A DNA stretch of 64,000 nucleotides from Mycobacterium sp. 852013-51886_SCH5428379 (GCF_001665575.1 NZ_LZSU01000030.1:83243-147242), one strand, 5' to 3'. Shown: positions 23,779 to 35,264, counted from the stretch's first letter. Notes: a model not told the origin generated them from the letters alone. Translations and numbers: made by a program.

Positions 23779-25559
23779 ATGAATCCCGGACGGCTCGCGG
23801 CAGTCCTTGCGTCGATGCTCGTGACTATCCTGATGGTGATCGGTCTCGGCAGCGCCGCGCCCGTCGCCGCCCAGGTCGACCAGTGCGCACCGCCCGGTGA
23901 GCAGAGCGCCAGCGCGCTGCCGGCCAACCTCGCGGCGGCCGCACAGGGGCCGGAGGCCGACAAGTACACCACGCCGAACGTCCGGCCACTCGACTCCATC
24001 GATGTCAACGCACTCGGACTGAGCCGGCCCGGGGTCATCACCGTCGGCACGCTCTCGGACGCGCCGCCGAGCATCTGCATCGACTCCGCGGGGCAGTTCA
24101 CCGGATTCGACAACGAGTTGCTCCGGGCGATCGCCGACAAGCTCGGACTGCGGGTCGAATTCGTCGGCACCGAGTTCTCCGGGCTGCTCGCCCAGACCGC
24201 GTCGCGGCGCTTCGACGTCGCCTCCTCGTCGATCACCACGACCGAAGCTCGCAGGCAGACCGTCGGTTTCACCAACGGCTACGACTTCGGCTACTTCTCG
24301 CTCGTGGTGCCCAGCGGATCGTCGATCACCGGGTTCGGCCAACTGACGGCCGGGCAGCGCATCGGCGTCGTCCAGGGCACGGTCCAAGAGGAGTACGTCA
24401 TCAACACGCTGGGCATCGACCCGGTGAAGTACCCCGATTACAACACCGTCTACGCCAGCCTCAAGACCCGCCAGATCGACGCCTGGGTCGCACCGTCACA
24501 GCAGGCGCAGGGCACCGTCCAACCGGGTGACTCCGCCGAGATCGTCGAGAACACCTTCAGTCTCGACAATTTCATCGCCTACGCCGTCGCGCGGGAGAAC
24601 CAGCCGCTGATCGACGCGCTCAACTCCGGTCTGGACGCCGTCATCGCCGACGGCACCTGGTCGGAGCTGTACTCCGACTGGGTGCCCCGCGTGGTGCCGC
24701 CGGGCTGGAAGCCCGGATCGAAGGCGGCGCCCGAACCGCAGCTGCCGGACTTCGCGGCCATCGCCGCCGAACGTCAGGACGAGCCCGCAACCGCCGCGGC
24801 GGGGCCGAAATCGACGCTGTCCCAACTGAAGGACTCGTTTCTCGACTGGAACCTCTACAAGCAGGCCATCCCGGATCTACTCAAGACCGGTCTGCCCAAC
24901 ACCCTGATCCTGACGTTCTGCGCGAGCATCATCGGACTGGTTCTCGGCATGGCGCTGGCCGTCGCCGGTATCTCACGGTCGCGGCTCCTGCGCTGGCCGG
25001 CGAGGGTCTACACCGACATCTTCCGCGGCCTGCCCGAGGTGGTCATCATCCTGCTGATCGGTCTCGGACTCGGACCTGTCGTCGGTGGGTTGACCGGCTA
25101 CAACCCCTTCCCGCTGGGCATCGCGGCGCTGGGGTTGATGGCCGCGGCCTACATCGGCGAGATCTTCCGGTCCGGCATCCAGAGCGTGGAGGCCGGGCAG
25201 CTGGAGGCATCTCGGGCGCTGGGCTTCAGCTATTCGTCCTCGATGCGGCTGATCGTGATCCCCCAGGGCGTCCGGCGGGTACTGCCCGCGCTGATGAACC
25301 AGTTCATCTCGCTGCTGAAGGCGTCGTCGCTGGTGTACTTCCTCGGGCTGATCGCCGACCAGCGCGAGCTGTTCCAGGTCGGCCGGGATCTCAACGCGCA
25401 GACCGGGAATCTGTCCCCGCTGGTGGCGGCCGGCCTGTTCTATCTGGCCCTGACCATCCCGCTGACCCACCTGGTCAACTACGTAGACGCCCGGATGCGG
25501 CGCGGGCGACAACCCACCGAGGAGACACCGACGCCGGCGACCACCCAGGAGATGATCTG

Positions 25560-25560
<1 letters not shown>
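23779..25560 (+). CDS. Amino-acid ABC importer, substrate-binding domain fused to permease
   Basis: The 593-residue protein joins two parts that are often separate. A signal peptide (LAAVLASMLVTILMVIGLGSAAPVAAQ) leads into a family 3 substrate-binding domain (about residues 85-315, with VGTLSDAPPSICIDSAGQFTGFDNELLRAI). After a linker a His/Glu/Gln-type permease follows (about 375-575, TGLPNTLILTFCASIIGLVLG and the EAA-like loop EASRALGFSYSSSMRLIVIPQGVRRVLP). It probably imports a polar amino acid such as glutamine or glutamate. The ATG of the ATPase gene overlaps its TGA stop by 1 base. Confidence 0.92.
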
Positions 25561-26297
<737 letters not shown>

Positions 26298-26337
26298 GAA
26301 TTGCCGTCCATCGACGTGCTGGCGGCGTCAGACAGGT

Positions 26338-26343
26338 TAGACT
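26338..26343 (+). promoter_or_regulatory. -10 element (TAGACT) for leaderless marR gene
   Basis: TAGACT ends 8 bases before the ATG at 26352. It lies inside a weak inverted repeat, GTTAGACTAGCGAAC (26336-26350 region), which could be the MarR operator. Confidence 0.45.
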
Positions 26344-26351
26344 AGCGAACT

Positions 26352-26816
26352 ATGGTGGAGACCGAGACGCAGGTCACCGAACTCGCGGGGGAGCTGCAGC
26401 GAGTTCTTTCGAAGGTGTTCTCGGTGTTGCGACGTGGCGACGCCAACCGCGGGGAGGGTGGGGATCTGACCCTGGCCCAGTTGTCGATTCTGCTGACCCT
26501 GCTCGAATCCGGGCCGATGCGCATGACCGAGCTGGCCGCCCACGAACGCGTCCGTACCCCGACCACCACCGTGGCGATCCGGCGGCTGGAGAAACTCGGT
26601 CTGGTCAAGCGCTCGCGCGATCCGTCCGATTTGCGCGCCGTGCTGGTGGAAGTGACCCCCGAGGGGCTGGTGCAGCATCGCGAGGCGCTGGCCGTTCGGC
26701 GCGCGCAACTGGCGACGCTGCTCGCGCGCCTCACCGAAAGCGATCTGGACACATTGGCCAAGGCGCTGGTGCCGCTCGAGCATCTGGCCGACCAACACGT
26801 CGACCCGCCCGACTAA
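26352..26816 (+). CDS. MarR family transcriptional regulator (Rv0042c family)
   Basis: The 154-residue protein has the winged helix-turn-helix fold of MarR: LTLAQLSILLTLLESGPMRMTELAAHERVRTPTTTVAIRRLEKLGLVKRSRDPSDLRAVLVEVTPEG, with dimerisation helices at both ends. The wing signature DPSDLRAVLVEVT is typical. It is the equivalent of Rv0042c near leuS. Regulated genes and ligand are unknown; the divergent or neighbouring genes are not close, so self-control through the repeat in its promoter is the simplest view. Its end overlaps the convergent glucosylglycerate hydrolase gene by 4 bases. Confidence 0.9.
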   Translation: MVETETQVTELAGELQRVLSKVFSVLRRGDANRGEGGDLTLAQLSILLTLLESGPMRMTELAAHERVRTPTTTVAIRRLEKLGLVKRSRDPSDLRAVLVEVTPEGLVQHREALAVRRAQLATLLARLTESDLDTLAKALVPLEHLADQHVDPPD

Positions 26817-28153
26817 CCCAGCCAGTCCAGCACCGCCGCAGCGGTCCACGACTGTTGCATACTGCCCAGCGGTTCGCCGGTGAACGGTTCGTAGTACTCG
26901 GCGAACGTTCCGTCGCTGGCCTGGCGCAGCCCCTCGTGGCGCAGCATCCGCGCCCGCTCCGCCCATCCGCGTCGCGCAAAGCACCACGCGAACAGCCACG
27001 TCATCACCGGCCACACCGGGCCGCGCCAGTACTCCCGGGGCCGGAAGTCGCGCGATACCGGAGACGTCGACGGGATGCACGCATACTTCAGATCCGGATG
27101 CCCGCAGAACCGCGGTCCCTCCAGCAGCCGCAGCAGCGCGCGCTCCCGGTCGTGCGGTAAGCCGCCGCAGAGCAGCGGCGCGAACTGCGCGACGGTCTCG
27201 GTGGACACCCACGTATCCGCGCGGACATCGAAATCCCTTGCTGCACCGGATCGTTGGTCTGTGGTCTCGAGGACGCCCGCCCGAAATCGCTCGGCCCACC
27301 CCCAGAGCTCGCGGACGTCTGCGTGCGGACGTTTGTGGTCCTCCCCGATCTCGGCGAGCACCTGACAGGCGACCGAGAAGACCGCCGAGACGAACACGTC
27401 CTCCACCGCGAAGCTCATCACCTTCGGCAGCAGATCGTCGTCGTAGCGGGCCGATTTCATCTCCTCGAGCAGCCAGAGATACCGGTCATACTCGAGGTCC
27501 GAGGGCCGCTGGCTCGCATCGGTGATGATGGCGTTGTCCTCGCGCCGGTACTCCGGCACCTCACCGGGAACCACCCTGGCGTAGGCGGCATCCCAGCGCG
27601 GGGAGTTGTCCATCCCGGACTCCCAGCCGTGATACAGCGTGATGCGCCCGCGCCCGTTCTGATCGCGGGATTCGGCGAGCCAGCGGTGCCAGCGCACCAG
27701 ATCGTCCCACCGCCGGTCCAGGAACGACGCCGCGACCGCACGGGTGGAGCGGCCCCGGGTGCGGGCGTGATCGAGGATGCGCTGGACGGCGATGGCGTGC
27801 ACGGGGGGCTGGGTGATGCCCGAGGTGTGCCGGGCGCGAGGGGCGTCGGCGGCCAGCGAGGCACAGGCCCAGCGGGCGGGACCGGGAAAGTACCCGTCGA
27901 CGCCATTGGCGAACACGATGTGCGGGATCATGCCGTTGCCCCACTGCGCCGAGAGCAGGGTGTCGAGTTCGACGACCGCCCGCTCGACGCTGAGCGGAGC
28001 CAGGCCGATCGAGACGAACGCCGCATCCCAACTCCACATGTGCGGGTACAGCAGGGGCGCCGCGGTGGTCATCACGCCCAGGTCGTTACCGCGCAGCAGA
28101 TAGGCGGCGCGGGCGGCGAGCTGTGTCGGCGTGAAGCTGGGATCGTGTGGCAT
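26813..28153 (-). CDS. ggH: Glucosylglycerate hydrolase (GH63)
   Basis: The 446-residue protein is an (alpha/alpha)6 glycosidase of family GH63. The start MPHDPSFTPTQLAARAAYLLRGND, the central YHGWESGMDNSPRWD and the late REYWRGPVWPV closely follow the M. hassiacum glucosylglycerate hydrolase as I recall it, which breaks down the compatible solute glucosylglycerate to glucose and glycerate when cells recover from nitrogen starvation. ATG at 28151-28153 gives the same length as that enzyme; an ATG three codons earlier is possible. Rapid growers carry this gene; M. tuberculosis does not, to my knowledge. It is divergent from an SDR gene with 54 bases between starts. Confidence 0.9.
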   Translation of the reverse strand: MPHDPSFTPTQLAARAAYLLRGNDLGVMTTAAPLLYPHMWSWDAAFVSIGLAPLSVERAVVELDTLLSAQWGNGMIPHIVFANGVDGYFPGPARWACASLAADAPRARHTSGITQPPVHAIAVQRILDHARTRGRSTRAVAASFLDRRWDDLVRWHRWLAESRDQNGRGRITLYHGWESGMDNSPRWDAAYARVVPGEVPEYRREDNAIITDASQRPSDLEYDRYLWLLEEMKSARYDDDLLPKVMSFAVEDVFVSAVFSVACQVLAEIGEDHKRPHADVRELWGWAERFRAGVLETTDQRSGAARDFDVRADTWVSTETVAQFAPLLCGGLPHDRERALLRLLEGPRFCGHPDLKYACIPSTSPVSRDFRPREYWRGPVWPVMTWLFAWCFARRGWAERARMLRHEGLRQASDGTFAEYYEPFTGEPLGSMQQSWTAAAVLDWLG

Positions 28154-28194
28154 CCGGTCCATCATGCGACGGCAGGCCGCTGCGCGCAGGTCGG

Positions 28195-28200
28195 TAGGGT
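28195..28200 (+). promoter_or_regulatory. -10 element (TAGGGT) for leaderless SDR gene
   Basis: TAGGGT is followed by 7 bases and then the ATG at 28208, again pointing to a leaderless transcript. Confidence 0.45.
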
Positions 28201-28207
28201 TGGCGCC

Positions 28208-28876
28208 ATGCCGACCGCGATGATCACCGGCGCCGGCCGCGGCCTCGGTGCCGCGCTCGCGACCGCCCTGGCGCCCACCCACACGCTGTTCCTGGCCGGC
28301 AGGCCGTCGGCGGCGCTCGACGAGGTGGCCGGCCGCCTCGGCGCCACCACGTGGGAGATCGATTTCAACGATCTGGAGTCGATCCCGGCCGCCGTCGAAC
28401 CGATCGTGGAACTCGACGTGCTGGTGCACAACGCCGGCGTCGCCTATCCCGCTCGGGTCGGTGAGTCCACGGTGCCGGAATGGCAGGACACGATGAGCGT
28501 GAATGTCGTTGGCCCCGTTGCACTCACGCTCGCCCTGCTGCCGGCGCTGCATGCGGGTGGCGGTCAGGTCGTGTTCATCAACTCCGGGGCCGGGATCAAC
28601 GCCTCCCCCGGCCTGGCGTCGTACTCGGCGAGCAAGTCCGCGCTCCGCTCTTTTGCGGACTCACTGCGCAACGACGAACCGGGGCTGCGCGTGACGTCGG
28701 TGCATCCGGGCCGTATCGCCACCGACATGCAGCAGGACCTCAACGCCTACGAGGGCCGCGACTACGACCCCGCGAACTATCTCAGCGCCGAGACCGTCGC
28801 CCGCGTGACGGCCGATGCGATCAACGCACCGGGCGACGCGCATGTGCACGAGGTGATCGTCCGCCCGCGGGCGTGA
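28208..28876 (+). CDS. Short-chain dehydrogenase/reductase
   Basis: The 222-residue protein has the SDR Rossmann fold. The cofactor motif is TGAGRGLG, the NAG motif is LVHNAGVAYPA, and the catalytic set is Ser (NSG), Tyr and Lys in YSASKSAL. The early Arg after strand 2 (AGRPSAAL) suggests NADP preference. The substrate cannot be told from sequence. It converges on leuS, whose stop follows directly with no gap, and is divergent from the glucosylglycerate hydrolase gene. Confidence 0.88.
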   Translation: MPTAMITGAGRGLGAALATALAPTHTLFLAGRPSAALDEVAGRLGATTWEIDFNDLESIPAAVEPIVELDVLVHNAGVAYPARVGESTVPEWQDTMSVNVVGPVALTLALLPALHAGGGQVVFINSGAGINASPGLASYSASKSALRSFADSLRNDEPGLRVTSVHPGRIATDMQQDLNAYEGRDYDPANYLSAETVARVTADAINAPGDAHVHEVIVRPRA

Positions 28877-31777
28877 TCACGCGACGATGTTGACGAGCTT
28901 GCCCGGCACCACGATCACCTTCTTGGGCGCCTTACCGTCCAGGAACGCCTGCACCTTCTCGTCGGCCAGTGCCGCGGCCTGCAGCGCGTCCCTGTCGGCG
29001 TCGGCCGCGACCGTGATGCGACCGCGGACCTTGCCGTTGACCTGAACCGGGTACTCGACGGAGTCGGTGACCAGGTACTGCGGGTCGGCTACCGGGAACG
29101 GGCCGTGCGCCAGCGACGTGTCGTGTCCGAGTCGGCGCCACAGTTCCTCGGCGAGGTGCGGAGCCAGCGGCGCCACCATCAGCACCAGCGGTTCGATCGC
29201 CGCCCGCGCCGACACGCCCTCCTTGGTGAGGTGGTTGGTGTACTCGATGAGTTTGGCCGCGGCGGTGTTGTTCCGCAGTGCCGCATAGTCTTCCGACACC
29301 CCCGCGATCGTCCGGTGCAGCAGCCGCAGCGTCTCGGTCTCGAGTGCCTCGTGCGCGGCGATCCGCACCGCGCCGGTCTGCTCGTCGACCACCAGACGCC
29401 ACACCCGCTGCAGAAACCGGTGCGCGCCGACGACGTCCTTGGTCGCCCACGGCCGCGACGCCTCCAGCGGGCCCATCGACATCTCGTACACCCGCAGCGT
29501 GTCGGCGCCGTAGTTGTCGCAGATCTCGTCGGGTGACACCGAGTTCTTCAGGCTCTTGCCGATCTTGCCGAACTCCTGATTGACCTCGATCTCACCGTCG
29601 GGCCCCGGATAGAAGAACCTGCCGTCGCGCTCGACGACGTCGGCCGCCGGCACATAGGACCCCCGCGAGTCGGTGTAGGCGAAGGCCTGGATGTAGCCCT
29701 GGTTCACCAACCGTCGGTACGGCTCCCGCGAGCTGACGTGGCCGAGGTCGTAGAGCACCTTGTGCCAGAATCGCGAATACAGCAGGTGCAGGACGGCGTG
29801 CTCGACGCCGCCGACGTACAGGTCCACTCCCCCGGGATCCTGCGGGCCGTGCTCGGCGGGGCGCGGCCCCATCCAGTACGCCTCGTTCTCCTTGGCGCAC
29901 AACGCTTCCGAGTTGTGCGGGTCGGTGTAGCGCAGCTCGTACCAGGAACTGCCCGCCCACTGCGGCATCACGTTGGTGTCGCGGGTGTAGGTCTGCAGCC
30001 CGTCGCCGAGATCCAGCTCGACGTTGACCCACTCGGTGGCCTTGTTCAGCGGCGGGCTCGGCTCGCTGTCGGCGTCGTCGGGATCGAACAGCACCGGCGC
30101 GTAGTCGGGCACGTCCGGAAGCTCCACCGGCAGAGCTGATTCCGGCAGCGCATGCGCTCGGCCGTCGCTGTCGTAGACGATCGGGAACGGCTCACCCCAG
30201 TACCGCTGGCGGGCGAACAGCCAGTCGCGCAGCTTGTACTCGATCCGCGCCGTGCCGCGTCCGTCGGCCGCCAACCGCTCGGTGATGGCGGCTTTCGCCG
30301 CGGGCACGTCGAGACCGTCCAGGTAGTCGGAGTTCACCAGCGCGCCGTCGCCGCTGTAGGCCTCCTCCGCGATGTCACCGCCGGATTCATCCCCGGGTCG
30401 CTCCGCTCCTGCCCGCCGGCGGATCACCTCCACCACCGGCAGCCCGAACTCCCGCGCGAACTCCCAGTCCCGCTGATCGTGTCCGGGCACCGCCATGATG
30501 GCGCCGGTGCCGTAACCGATGAGTACGTAGTCGGCGATGAACACCGGAACCTGTTGCCCGTTGACCGGATTCAGGGCGTACGCGCCGAGGAAGACGCCCG
30601 TCTTGGTCTTGTTCTCCTGGCGCTCCACATCGGATTTGGCGGCGATCGACGACCGGTAGGTCGCGACGGCTTCACCCGGGGTGGCCGCACCGAACGTCCA
30701 GCGCGGGTCGACGGCGTCGGGCCACTGGGCGGCGGTCAACTGTTCGACCAGGGGATGCTCGGGCGCCAGCACCAGATACGTCGCACCGAACAGGGTGTCG
30801 GGGCGCGTGGTGAACACCTCGACGTCGCCGGCGTCGGTACCGAACAGCACGCTCGCACCCGTGGAGCGGCCGATCCAGTTGCGCTGCATGGTCTTGACCT
30901 TGTCCGGCCAATCCAGCACGTCGAGGTCCTCGAGCAGCCGGTCGGAGTACGCGGTGATGCGCATCATCCACTGCCGCAGCCGTTTCCGGAAGACCGGGAA
31001 GTTGCCGCGATCGCTGCGGCCGTCGGCGGTGACCTCCTCGTTGGCCAGCACCGTGCCCAGCCCCGGACACCAGTTGACCATCGAATCGGCACGATAGACC
31101 AGCCGGTAGGAGTCGATGACGTCGGCGCGCTCGTCGGCAGATAACGCAGCCCAGTCCCGGCCGTCGTCGAGAGTCCTTGTGCCGCTGTCGAGTTCGGCTG
31201 ACAACTCAGTGATCGGGCGGGCCTTCTGCAGGTCGCGGTCGAACCAGGCGTTGTAGATCTGCAGGAAGATCCACTGGGTCCAGCGGTAGAAGTCTACGTC
31301 GGTCGTCGAGAAGCTCCGCCTGGCGTCGTGGCCGAGGCCCAGTCGGCCCAACTGGCGGCGGAAGTTGACGATGTTGGCTTCGGTGCGGGTCCGCGGATGG
31401 GTCCCCGTCTGCACGGCGTACTGCTCGGCGGGCAGACCGAACGCGTCGAACCCGAGGGCGTGCAGGACATTGCGTCCGGTCATGCGGTAATAGCGCGCGT
31501 AGACGTCGGTGGCGATGTAGCCCAGCGGATGGCCGACGTGCAGCCCCTCCCCCGACGGGTAGGGGAACATGTCCTGGACGAACATCTTGTCCGCGGGGAC
31601 CGAACCCTGCGGCGGTGCCAGGTCGCCGACCGGATTCGGGACGTTGAAGGTGCCGCGGTCGGCCCACGTCTGCTGCCAGGACTGCTCGATCTGCCCGGCG
31701 AGCTCCGCGGTGTAGCGGTGCTGCGGAACGTCGACGTCTGGGGCCCGTTCGGGCTGCGTGGTCGGGGCTTCGGTCAC
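28877..31777 (-). CDS. leuS: Leucyl-tRNA synthetase
   Basis: The 966-residue class I synthetase charges tRNA-Leu. The HIGH-type motif is in [18 protein letters not shown] near residue 80, the large CP1 editing domain follows (about 270-480), and the KMSKS-type loop reads [12 protein letters not shown]. The C-terminal anticodon-binding and tail domains are complete. GTG at 31775-31777 is chosen because a TACCCT -10 element lies 6 bases before it on the minus strand, and the protein then starts [10 protein letters not shown]. Length matches mycobacterial LeuRS. Confidence 0.97.
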   Translation of the reverse strand: MTEAPTTQPERAPDVDVPQHRYTAELAGQIEQSWQQTWADRGTFNVPNPVGDLAPPQGSVPADKMFVQDMFPYPSGEGLHVGHPLGYIATDVYARYYRMTGRNVLHALGFDAFGLPAEQYAVQTGTHPRTRTEANIVNFRRQLGRLGLGHDARRSFSTTDVDFYRWTQWIFLQIYNAWFDRDLQKARPITELSAELDSGTRTLDDGRDWAALSADERADVIDSYRLVYRADSMVNWCPGLGTVLANEEVTADGRSDRGNFPVFRKRLRQWMMRITAYSDRLLEDLDVLDWPDKVKTMQRNWIGRSTGASVLFGTDAGDVEVFTTRPDTLFGATYLVLAPEHPLVEQLTAAQWPDAVDPRWTFGAATPGEAVATYRSSIAAKSDVERQENKTKTGVFLGAYALNPVNGQQVPVFIADYVLIGYGTGAIMAVPGHDQRDWEFAREFGLPVVEVIRRRAGAERPGDESGGDIAEEAYSGDGALVNSDYLDGLDVPAAKAAITERLAADGRGTARIEYKLRDWLFARQRYWGEPFPIVYDSDGRAHALPESALPVELPDVPDYAPVLFDPDDADSEPSPPLNKATEWVNVELDLGDGLQTYTRDTNVMPQWAGSSWYELRYTDPHNSEALCAKENEAYWMGPRPAEHGPQDPGGVDLYVGGVEHAVLHLLYSRFWHKVLYDLGHVSSREPYRRLVNQGYIQAFAYTDSRGSYVPAADVVERDGRFFYPGPDGEIEVNQEFGKIGKSLKNSVSPDEICDNYGADTLRVYEMSMGPLEASRPWATKDVVGAHRFLQRVWRLVVDEQTGAVRIAAHEALETETLRLLHRTIAGVSEDYAALRNNTAAAKLIEYTNHLTKEGVSARAAIEPLVLMVAPLAPHLAEELWRRLGHDTSLAHGPFPVADPQYLVTDSVEYPVQVNGKVRGRITVAADADRDALQAAALADEKVQAFLDGKAPKKVIVVPGKLVNIVA

Positions 31778-31783
31778 CTCACC

Positions 31784-31789
31784 AGGGTA
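31784..31789 (-). promoter_or_regulatory. -10 element (TACCCT) for leaderless leuS
   Basis: On the minus strand TACCCT is followed by 6 bases and the GTG start of leuS, so no 5' leader or T-box is expected. I see no T-box-like structure upstream. Confidence 0.5.
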
Positions 31790-31977
31790 TCGACGCCTGT
31801 TCGGCGGCTCTCGCCGACCACAGTCGGCGCCGTCGCACCGGGGATCAGGACACGTGTTGGTATCGGTTCCGTCGCGAAGACGTCAGGGGTTGGTCCCAGG
31901 TCGGTTCCGGCCCTGTCGGCGGGCCTCCTGTGGTGGATACATTCGGCGCCTGACACAGGGAGGGAGGACGGCTCGAG

Positions 31978-32901
31978 ATGTCCGCAATGTTCGGAATCGC
32001 CCGCCCCAGGCGGGTTCTGGCGGGTAGCGCAGCCCTGGGGTTGGCCGGTGCGGTCGGCCTCGCATGCGCGGCAAGCGGGTGGGCCCAGCCGCTCTACCCC
32101 CAGCCGCCCGTGCCTCGTCCAGGCACCGTGGCCGTCCAGAGCGCGACCGCCCCCGCGGTGGCGCCCGTCACCGCTCCGGGCCCGCTCGCGCCCCGGTCGC
32201 TGGCCACCCAGAACGCGGCCGCCCCCGCTGCGGTGCCCGCGCCCGCACCGGCCGCCCTGCTGCCGGCCAGCTCCGGCACCTTGGCCGAGTTCTTCGCCAG
32301 CAAGGGCGTCTCGATGGAGCCGCAGGCGCCCCGTGAGTTCAAGGCGCTCAACATCACGCTGCCGATCCCGCCCGGCTGGGCCTACATCCCGGACCCGAAC
32401 GTGCCCGACGCGTACGCCGTGATCGCCGACCGGGTGGGTGGCGACGGGCTGTATTCGTCCAACGCCACGATCAAGGTCTACAAGCTCGGCGGCGACTTCA
32501 ACCCCGACGAGGCGATCACCCACGGATTCATCGACAGTCAGATGCTGCCCGGCTGGCGCAGCACCAAGGCGTCGCTGGCGCCCTTCGCCGGGATGCCGTC
32601 GTCGCTGATCGAGGGGACATACCGCGAGAATTCGATGGCACTGAACACCTCGCGGCGCCACGTCATCGCCGCCTCCGGACCGGACCGGTATCTGGTGTCG
32701 CTGGCGGTGACCACCACGGTCGACCAGGTCCTTCCCGCCGCTGACGCCACCGATGCGATCGTCAACGGGTTCAAGGTCGCCTCGCCGACGGCTCCACCGC
32801 CCGCCGCACCCGCAGCCGCCCCCGCACCGGCTCCAGGGCTGCCCGCCCTGCCGGCGGTCCCACAGCCGGTGGGGACGCCGACACCGCTGGGGCTGCCCTG
32901 A
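31978..32901 (+). CDS. mtc28: Secreted Pro/Ala-rich protein, Mtc28/LpqN family (Rv0040c-like)
   Basis: The 307-residue protein has an N-terminal export signal ([31 protein letters not shown]), a Pro/Ala/Val-rich stretch (about 35-100), an LpqN/LpqT-type globular domain of about 165 residues ([28 protein letters not shown] ... FKVASP), and a Pro-rich tail. It matches the secreted proline-rich antigen Mtc28 of M. tuberculosis at the same place near leuS. The function is unknown; the globular domain may bind lipids or partner lipoproteins. Signal processing would likely occur after ASGWA. It is divergent from leuS with a 200-base gap. Confidence 0.88.
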   Translation: MSAMFGIARPRRVLAGSAALGLAGAVGLACAASGWAQPLYPQPPVPRPGTVAVQSATAPAVAPVTAPGPLAPRSLATQNAAAPAAVPAPAPAALLPASSGTLAEFFASKGVSMEPQAPREFKALNITLPIPPGWAYIPDPNVPDAYAVIADRVGGDGLYSSNATIKVYKLGGDFNPDEAITHGFIDSQMLPGWRSTKASLAPFAGMPSSLIEGTYRENSMALNTSRRHVIAASGPDRYLVSLAVTTTVDQVLPAADATDAIVNGFKVASPTAPPPAAPAAAPAPAPGLPALPAVPQPVGTPTPLGLP

Positions 32902-32912
32902 CGGGTCCCTCG

Positions 32913-32918
32913 TATCCT
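32913..32918 (+). promoter_or_regulatory. -10 element (TATCCT) for leaderless Rv0039c-like gene
   Basis: TATCCT is followed by 7 bases and then the ATG at 32926. Confidence 0.45.
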
Positions 32919-32925
32919 GAACGGC

Positions 32926-33285
32926 ATGGTGATCGCCGCTGTGCTGTGTCTGATCGCGGCCGTTGCCGTGGCGGGCACCGGGCTGTGGCTGGTGACGCGC
33001 ACGACGTCGGACGACCCGGTGCGGCGGAGTCTGCGCGCGGTCGCCCCGACGCAGTTCGCCGCGGCGGTGATGTTGGCCGCGGGTGGCGTCGTCGCCCTGT
33101 CGGCCCCTCATGCCACCGGGATCCTGGCGCTGATCGCCGGGGTGGTCGGCGCCGTCGGGACCGTGGCGGCCGGCTGCTGGCAGACCGCCAAGGCCATCAC
33201 CCGCGCACAGGCGGTCGAGGCGGCGAGTACCGCCGACGACGGCTGTGCGGGCAGCTGCGCGAGCTGCGTGCTGTCCTGCCAGTGA
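32926..33285 (+). CDS. Small membrane protein with Cys-rich tail (Rv0039c family)
   Basis: The 119-residue protein has three hydrophobic segments (about residues 2-25, 43-60 and 64-82), with a short basic loop after the first. The C-terminus ends with a tight cysteine cluster, C-x3-C-x2-C-x3-C followed by Gln, in DGCAGSCASCVLSCQ. The place next to the mtc28 gene matches Rv0039c. The function is unknown. The four cysteines at the very end could bind metal, form disulfides or be acylated, depending on which side of the membrane they face. Its stop and the convergent yqgE stop are 1 base apart. Confidence 0.7.
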   Translation: MVIAAVLCLIAAVAVAGTGLWLVTRTTSDDPVRRSLRAVAPTQFAAAVMLAAGGVVALSAPHATGILALIAGVVGAVGTVAAGCWQTAKAITRAQAVEAASTADDGCAGSCASCVLSCQ

Positions 33286-33286
33286 C

Positions 33287-33904
33287 CTAGTTGCGGCTGA
33301 CGTCGATCGGGTGGGTCGCGAGCAGCGACAGCGGCAGCGGCTGACGGCGCAGCACCCGCGCCCACAGGTCGACCCGCGGCTCCACCAGCACATCGGACGG
33401 GAGCGCCGAGAGCACGATCCAGTCATCGCGTTCGATCTCGCCCTCGAGCTGACCGATCGTCCAGCCGCTGTATCCGGCGAAGATCCGCACCCCCTCGATG
33501 ACCGGCGCCAGCGAATCGGGGTCGGCATCCAGATCGACCATCACCATGCGCCCGGAGACGTGCCGCAGCCCCGGCACACCCGTGGCCTCCATGCCCACCC
33601 GCAGCGTCGCCAGGCAGAGCGCGGCGTCGCGTTTGACCGGTCCGCCCACGAACATCGTCTTGGGTTTGGTGGCCAGCTTCGCCCACTGCGGCAGCACGTT
33701 GTACACCGCCGTCTCACTGGGCCGGTTCAGCACCACGCCGAGGGTGCCACCGTCGTTGTGCTCCACGACGTAGATCACGCTGCGCCGGAATGTCGGCTCC
33801 ATCAAGTCGGTGTTGGCGAGCAGCAATGTCCCCGCACGCACCCGGTGCGCCGCGGGGGCGATGAAATCCTCCGGATCGTCTGACTGCGCCACAGCGACCA
33901 TCAT
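33287..33904 (-). CDS. YqgE/AlgH family protein (Rv0038 family)
   Basis: The protein of about 205 residues belongs to the UPF0301 YqgE/AlgH family. Diagnostic stretches are AGTLLLANTDLMEPTFRRSVIYVVEHNDGG followed by TLGVVLNRP, FVGGPV, and AGYSGWTIGQLEGEI with WIV. The biochemical role is not settled. Two ATGs in a row (33902-33904 and 33899-33901) are both usable. It is divergent from the MFS gene with 76 bases between them and converges on the small Cys-tailed membrane protein. Confidence 0.9.
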   Translation of the reverse strand: MMVAVAQSDDPEDFIAPAAHRVRAGTLLLANTDLMEPTFRRSVIYVVEHNDGGTLGVVLNRPSETAVYNVLPQWAKLATKPKTMFVGGPVKRDAALCLATLRVGMEATGVPGLRHVSGRMVMVDLDADPDSLAPVIEGVRIFAGYSGWTIGQLEGEIERDDWIVLSALPSDVLVEPRVDLWARVLRRQPLPLSLLATHPIDVSRN

Positions 33905-33980
33905 GTCACCAGCGCCGCGTCCCTGTAGCGAACAGGCAGAGCCCGCCGCGATATTTGTACTGTGGACCGGGTGATTCCCG

Positions 33981-35264
33981 GTGCCTGACGCCTCCGCTCC
34001 CCGAGCCCTGTGGCAATCGGTGCGTGGCCTGCCCGAATTCCGGCGTCTCCTCGAGCTCCGCGCGGTCAGCCAGTTCGGTGACGGCCTGTTCCAGGGCGGG
34101 CTGGCCGGGGCCATCCTGTTCAATCCGGATCGCGCGGCGGAGCCGTGGGCCATCGCCGGTGCGTTCGCGGTGCTGTTCCTGCCCTACTCGCTGCTCGGTC
34201 CGTTCGCCGGAGCGCTGCTCGACCGTTGGGATCGGCGGCTGGTGCTGATCGGCGCCAACCTCGGGCGGCTGCTGCTGGTGCTGGCGGTGGCCGGGTTGCT
34301 GGCGCTGGGGGTCGGCGATCTCCTGCTGCTGTCCGCTGCGCTGATCGTCAACGGGTTCACCCGGTTCGTGTCCTCGGGGCTGTCGGCGGCGTTGCCGCAC
34401 GTGGTGCCGCGCGCCCAGGTGGTGGCGATGAACTCGGTGGCGACCGCGACGGGCGCCGTCGCGGCGTTCCTGGGCGCGAACTTCATGTTGTTGCCGCGCT
34501 GGCTGTTCGGCGCCGACGATGCGGGCGCCTCGGTGATCATCCTGTTCGCAGCGCTGCCGGTGGCGCTGGCGCTCTGGCTGTCGGTGCGATTCGGCCGCCA
34601 CGTGCTGGGTCCCGACGACAGTGTGCGCGCGGTGCACGGGTCGGTCGCCTACGCCGTGGCGACGGGCTGGGTGCACGGCGCCCGGACCGTGCAGTCGGTG
34701 CCGACGGTCTTCGCCACGTTGTCGGGGCTGGCCGCCCACCGCATCGCATTCGGCGTCAACACCCTGCTGGTCCTGGTGCTGGTGCGGCACAGCGACACCC
34801 AGGCCGTCGCCGGGCTGGGCACTGCCGTGCTGTTCGTCGCGGCGACCGGCGCCGGCTCGTTCCTGGCGACCCTCGCCACCCCCGCGGTGATCGCGCGGTG
34901 GGGGCGGTACCGGACGGTGATCGGCGCACTCGGGGCGGCGGTCGTCTTCCAGCTCGCGGCGGTCGGACTGCAGTTGCCGGTGCTGATGGGGTGCGGTTTC
35001 CTCCTCGGCGCCGCGGGCCAGATCGTCAAACTCTGCGCGGACACCGCCATGCAGATGGACGTCGACGACGCGTTGCGCGGCCACGTCTTCACCGTGCAGG
35101 ACTCCCTGTTCTGGATCACGTTCGTCGGCGCGATCGCGGCCGCCGCCGCGGTCATCCCCTCCGACGGGCACGCGCCGGCGCTGGTCGTCGCGAGCGCCGT
35201 GGTCTATCTGATCGGCGCGGTGTCGGCAGCCGTCATCGGCCGAAACTCGCAGCAGCAGGGCTAA
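33981..35264 (+). CDS. Major facilitator superfamily transporter (Rv0037c family)
   Basis: The 427-residue integral membrane protein shows about twelve hydrophobic segments and the MFS pattern, with a loop 2-3 motif in [20 protein letters not shown] that resembles the family motif A. It corresponds to Rv0037c. Whether it exports drugs or another compound cannot be read from sequence. GTG at 33981 starts [21 protein letters not shown] element about 17 bases upstream could be the -10 box. The stop codon TAA is itself part of the -10 element of the next gene. Confidence 0.88.
   Translation: MPDASAPRALWQSVRGLPEFRRLLELRAVSQFGDGLFQGGLAGAILFNPDRAAEPWAIAGAFAVLFLPYSLLGPFAGALLDRWDRRLVLIGANLGRLLLVLAVAGLLALGVGDLLLLSAALIVNGFTRFVSSGLSAALPHVVPRAQVVAMNSVATATGAVAAFLGANFMLLPRWLFGADDAGASVIILFAALPVALALWLSVRFGRHVLGPDDSVRAVHGSVAYAVATGWVHGARTVQSVPTVFATLSGLAAHRIAFGVNTLLVLVLVRHSDTQAVAGLGTAVLFVAATGAGSFLATLATPAVIARWGRYRTVIGALGAAVVFQLAAVGLQLPVLMGCGFLLGAAGQIVKLCADTAMQMDVDDALRGHVFTVQDSLFWITFVGAIAAAAAVIPSDGHAPALVVASAVVYLIGAVSAAVIGRNSQQQG

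Noticed and set aside
28877..31977. T-box or attenuator in front of leuS
   Set aside because: The start codon follows a -10 element by 6 bases, leaving no leader, and no T-box sequence is present.
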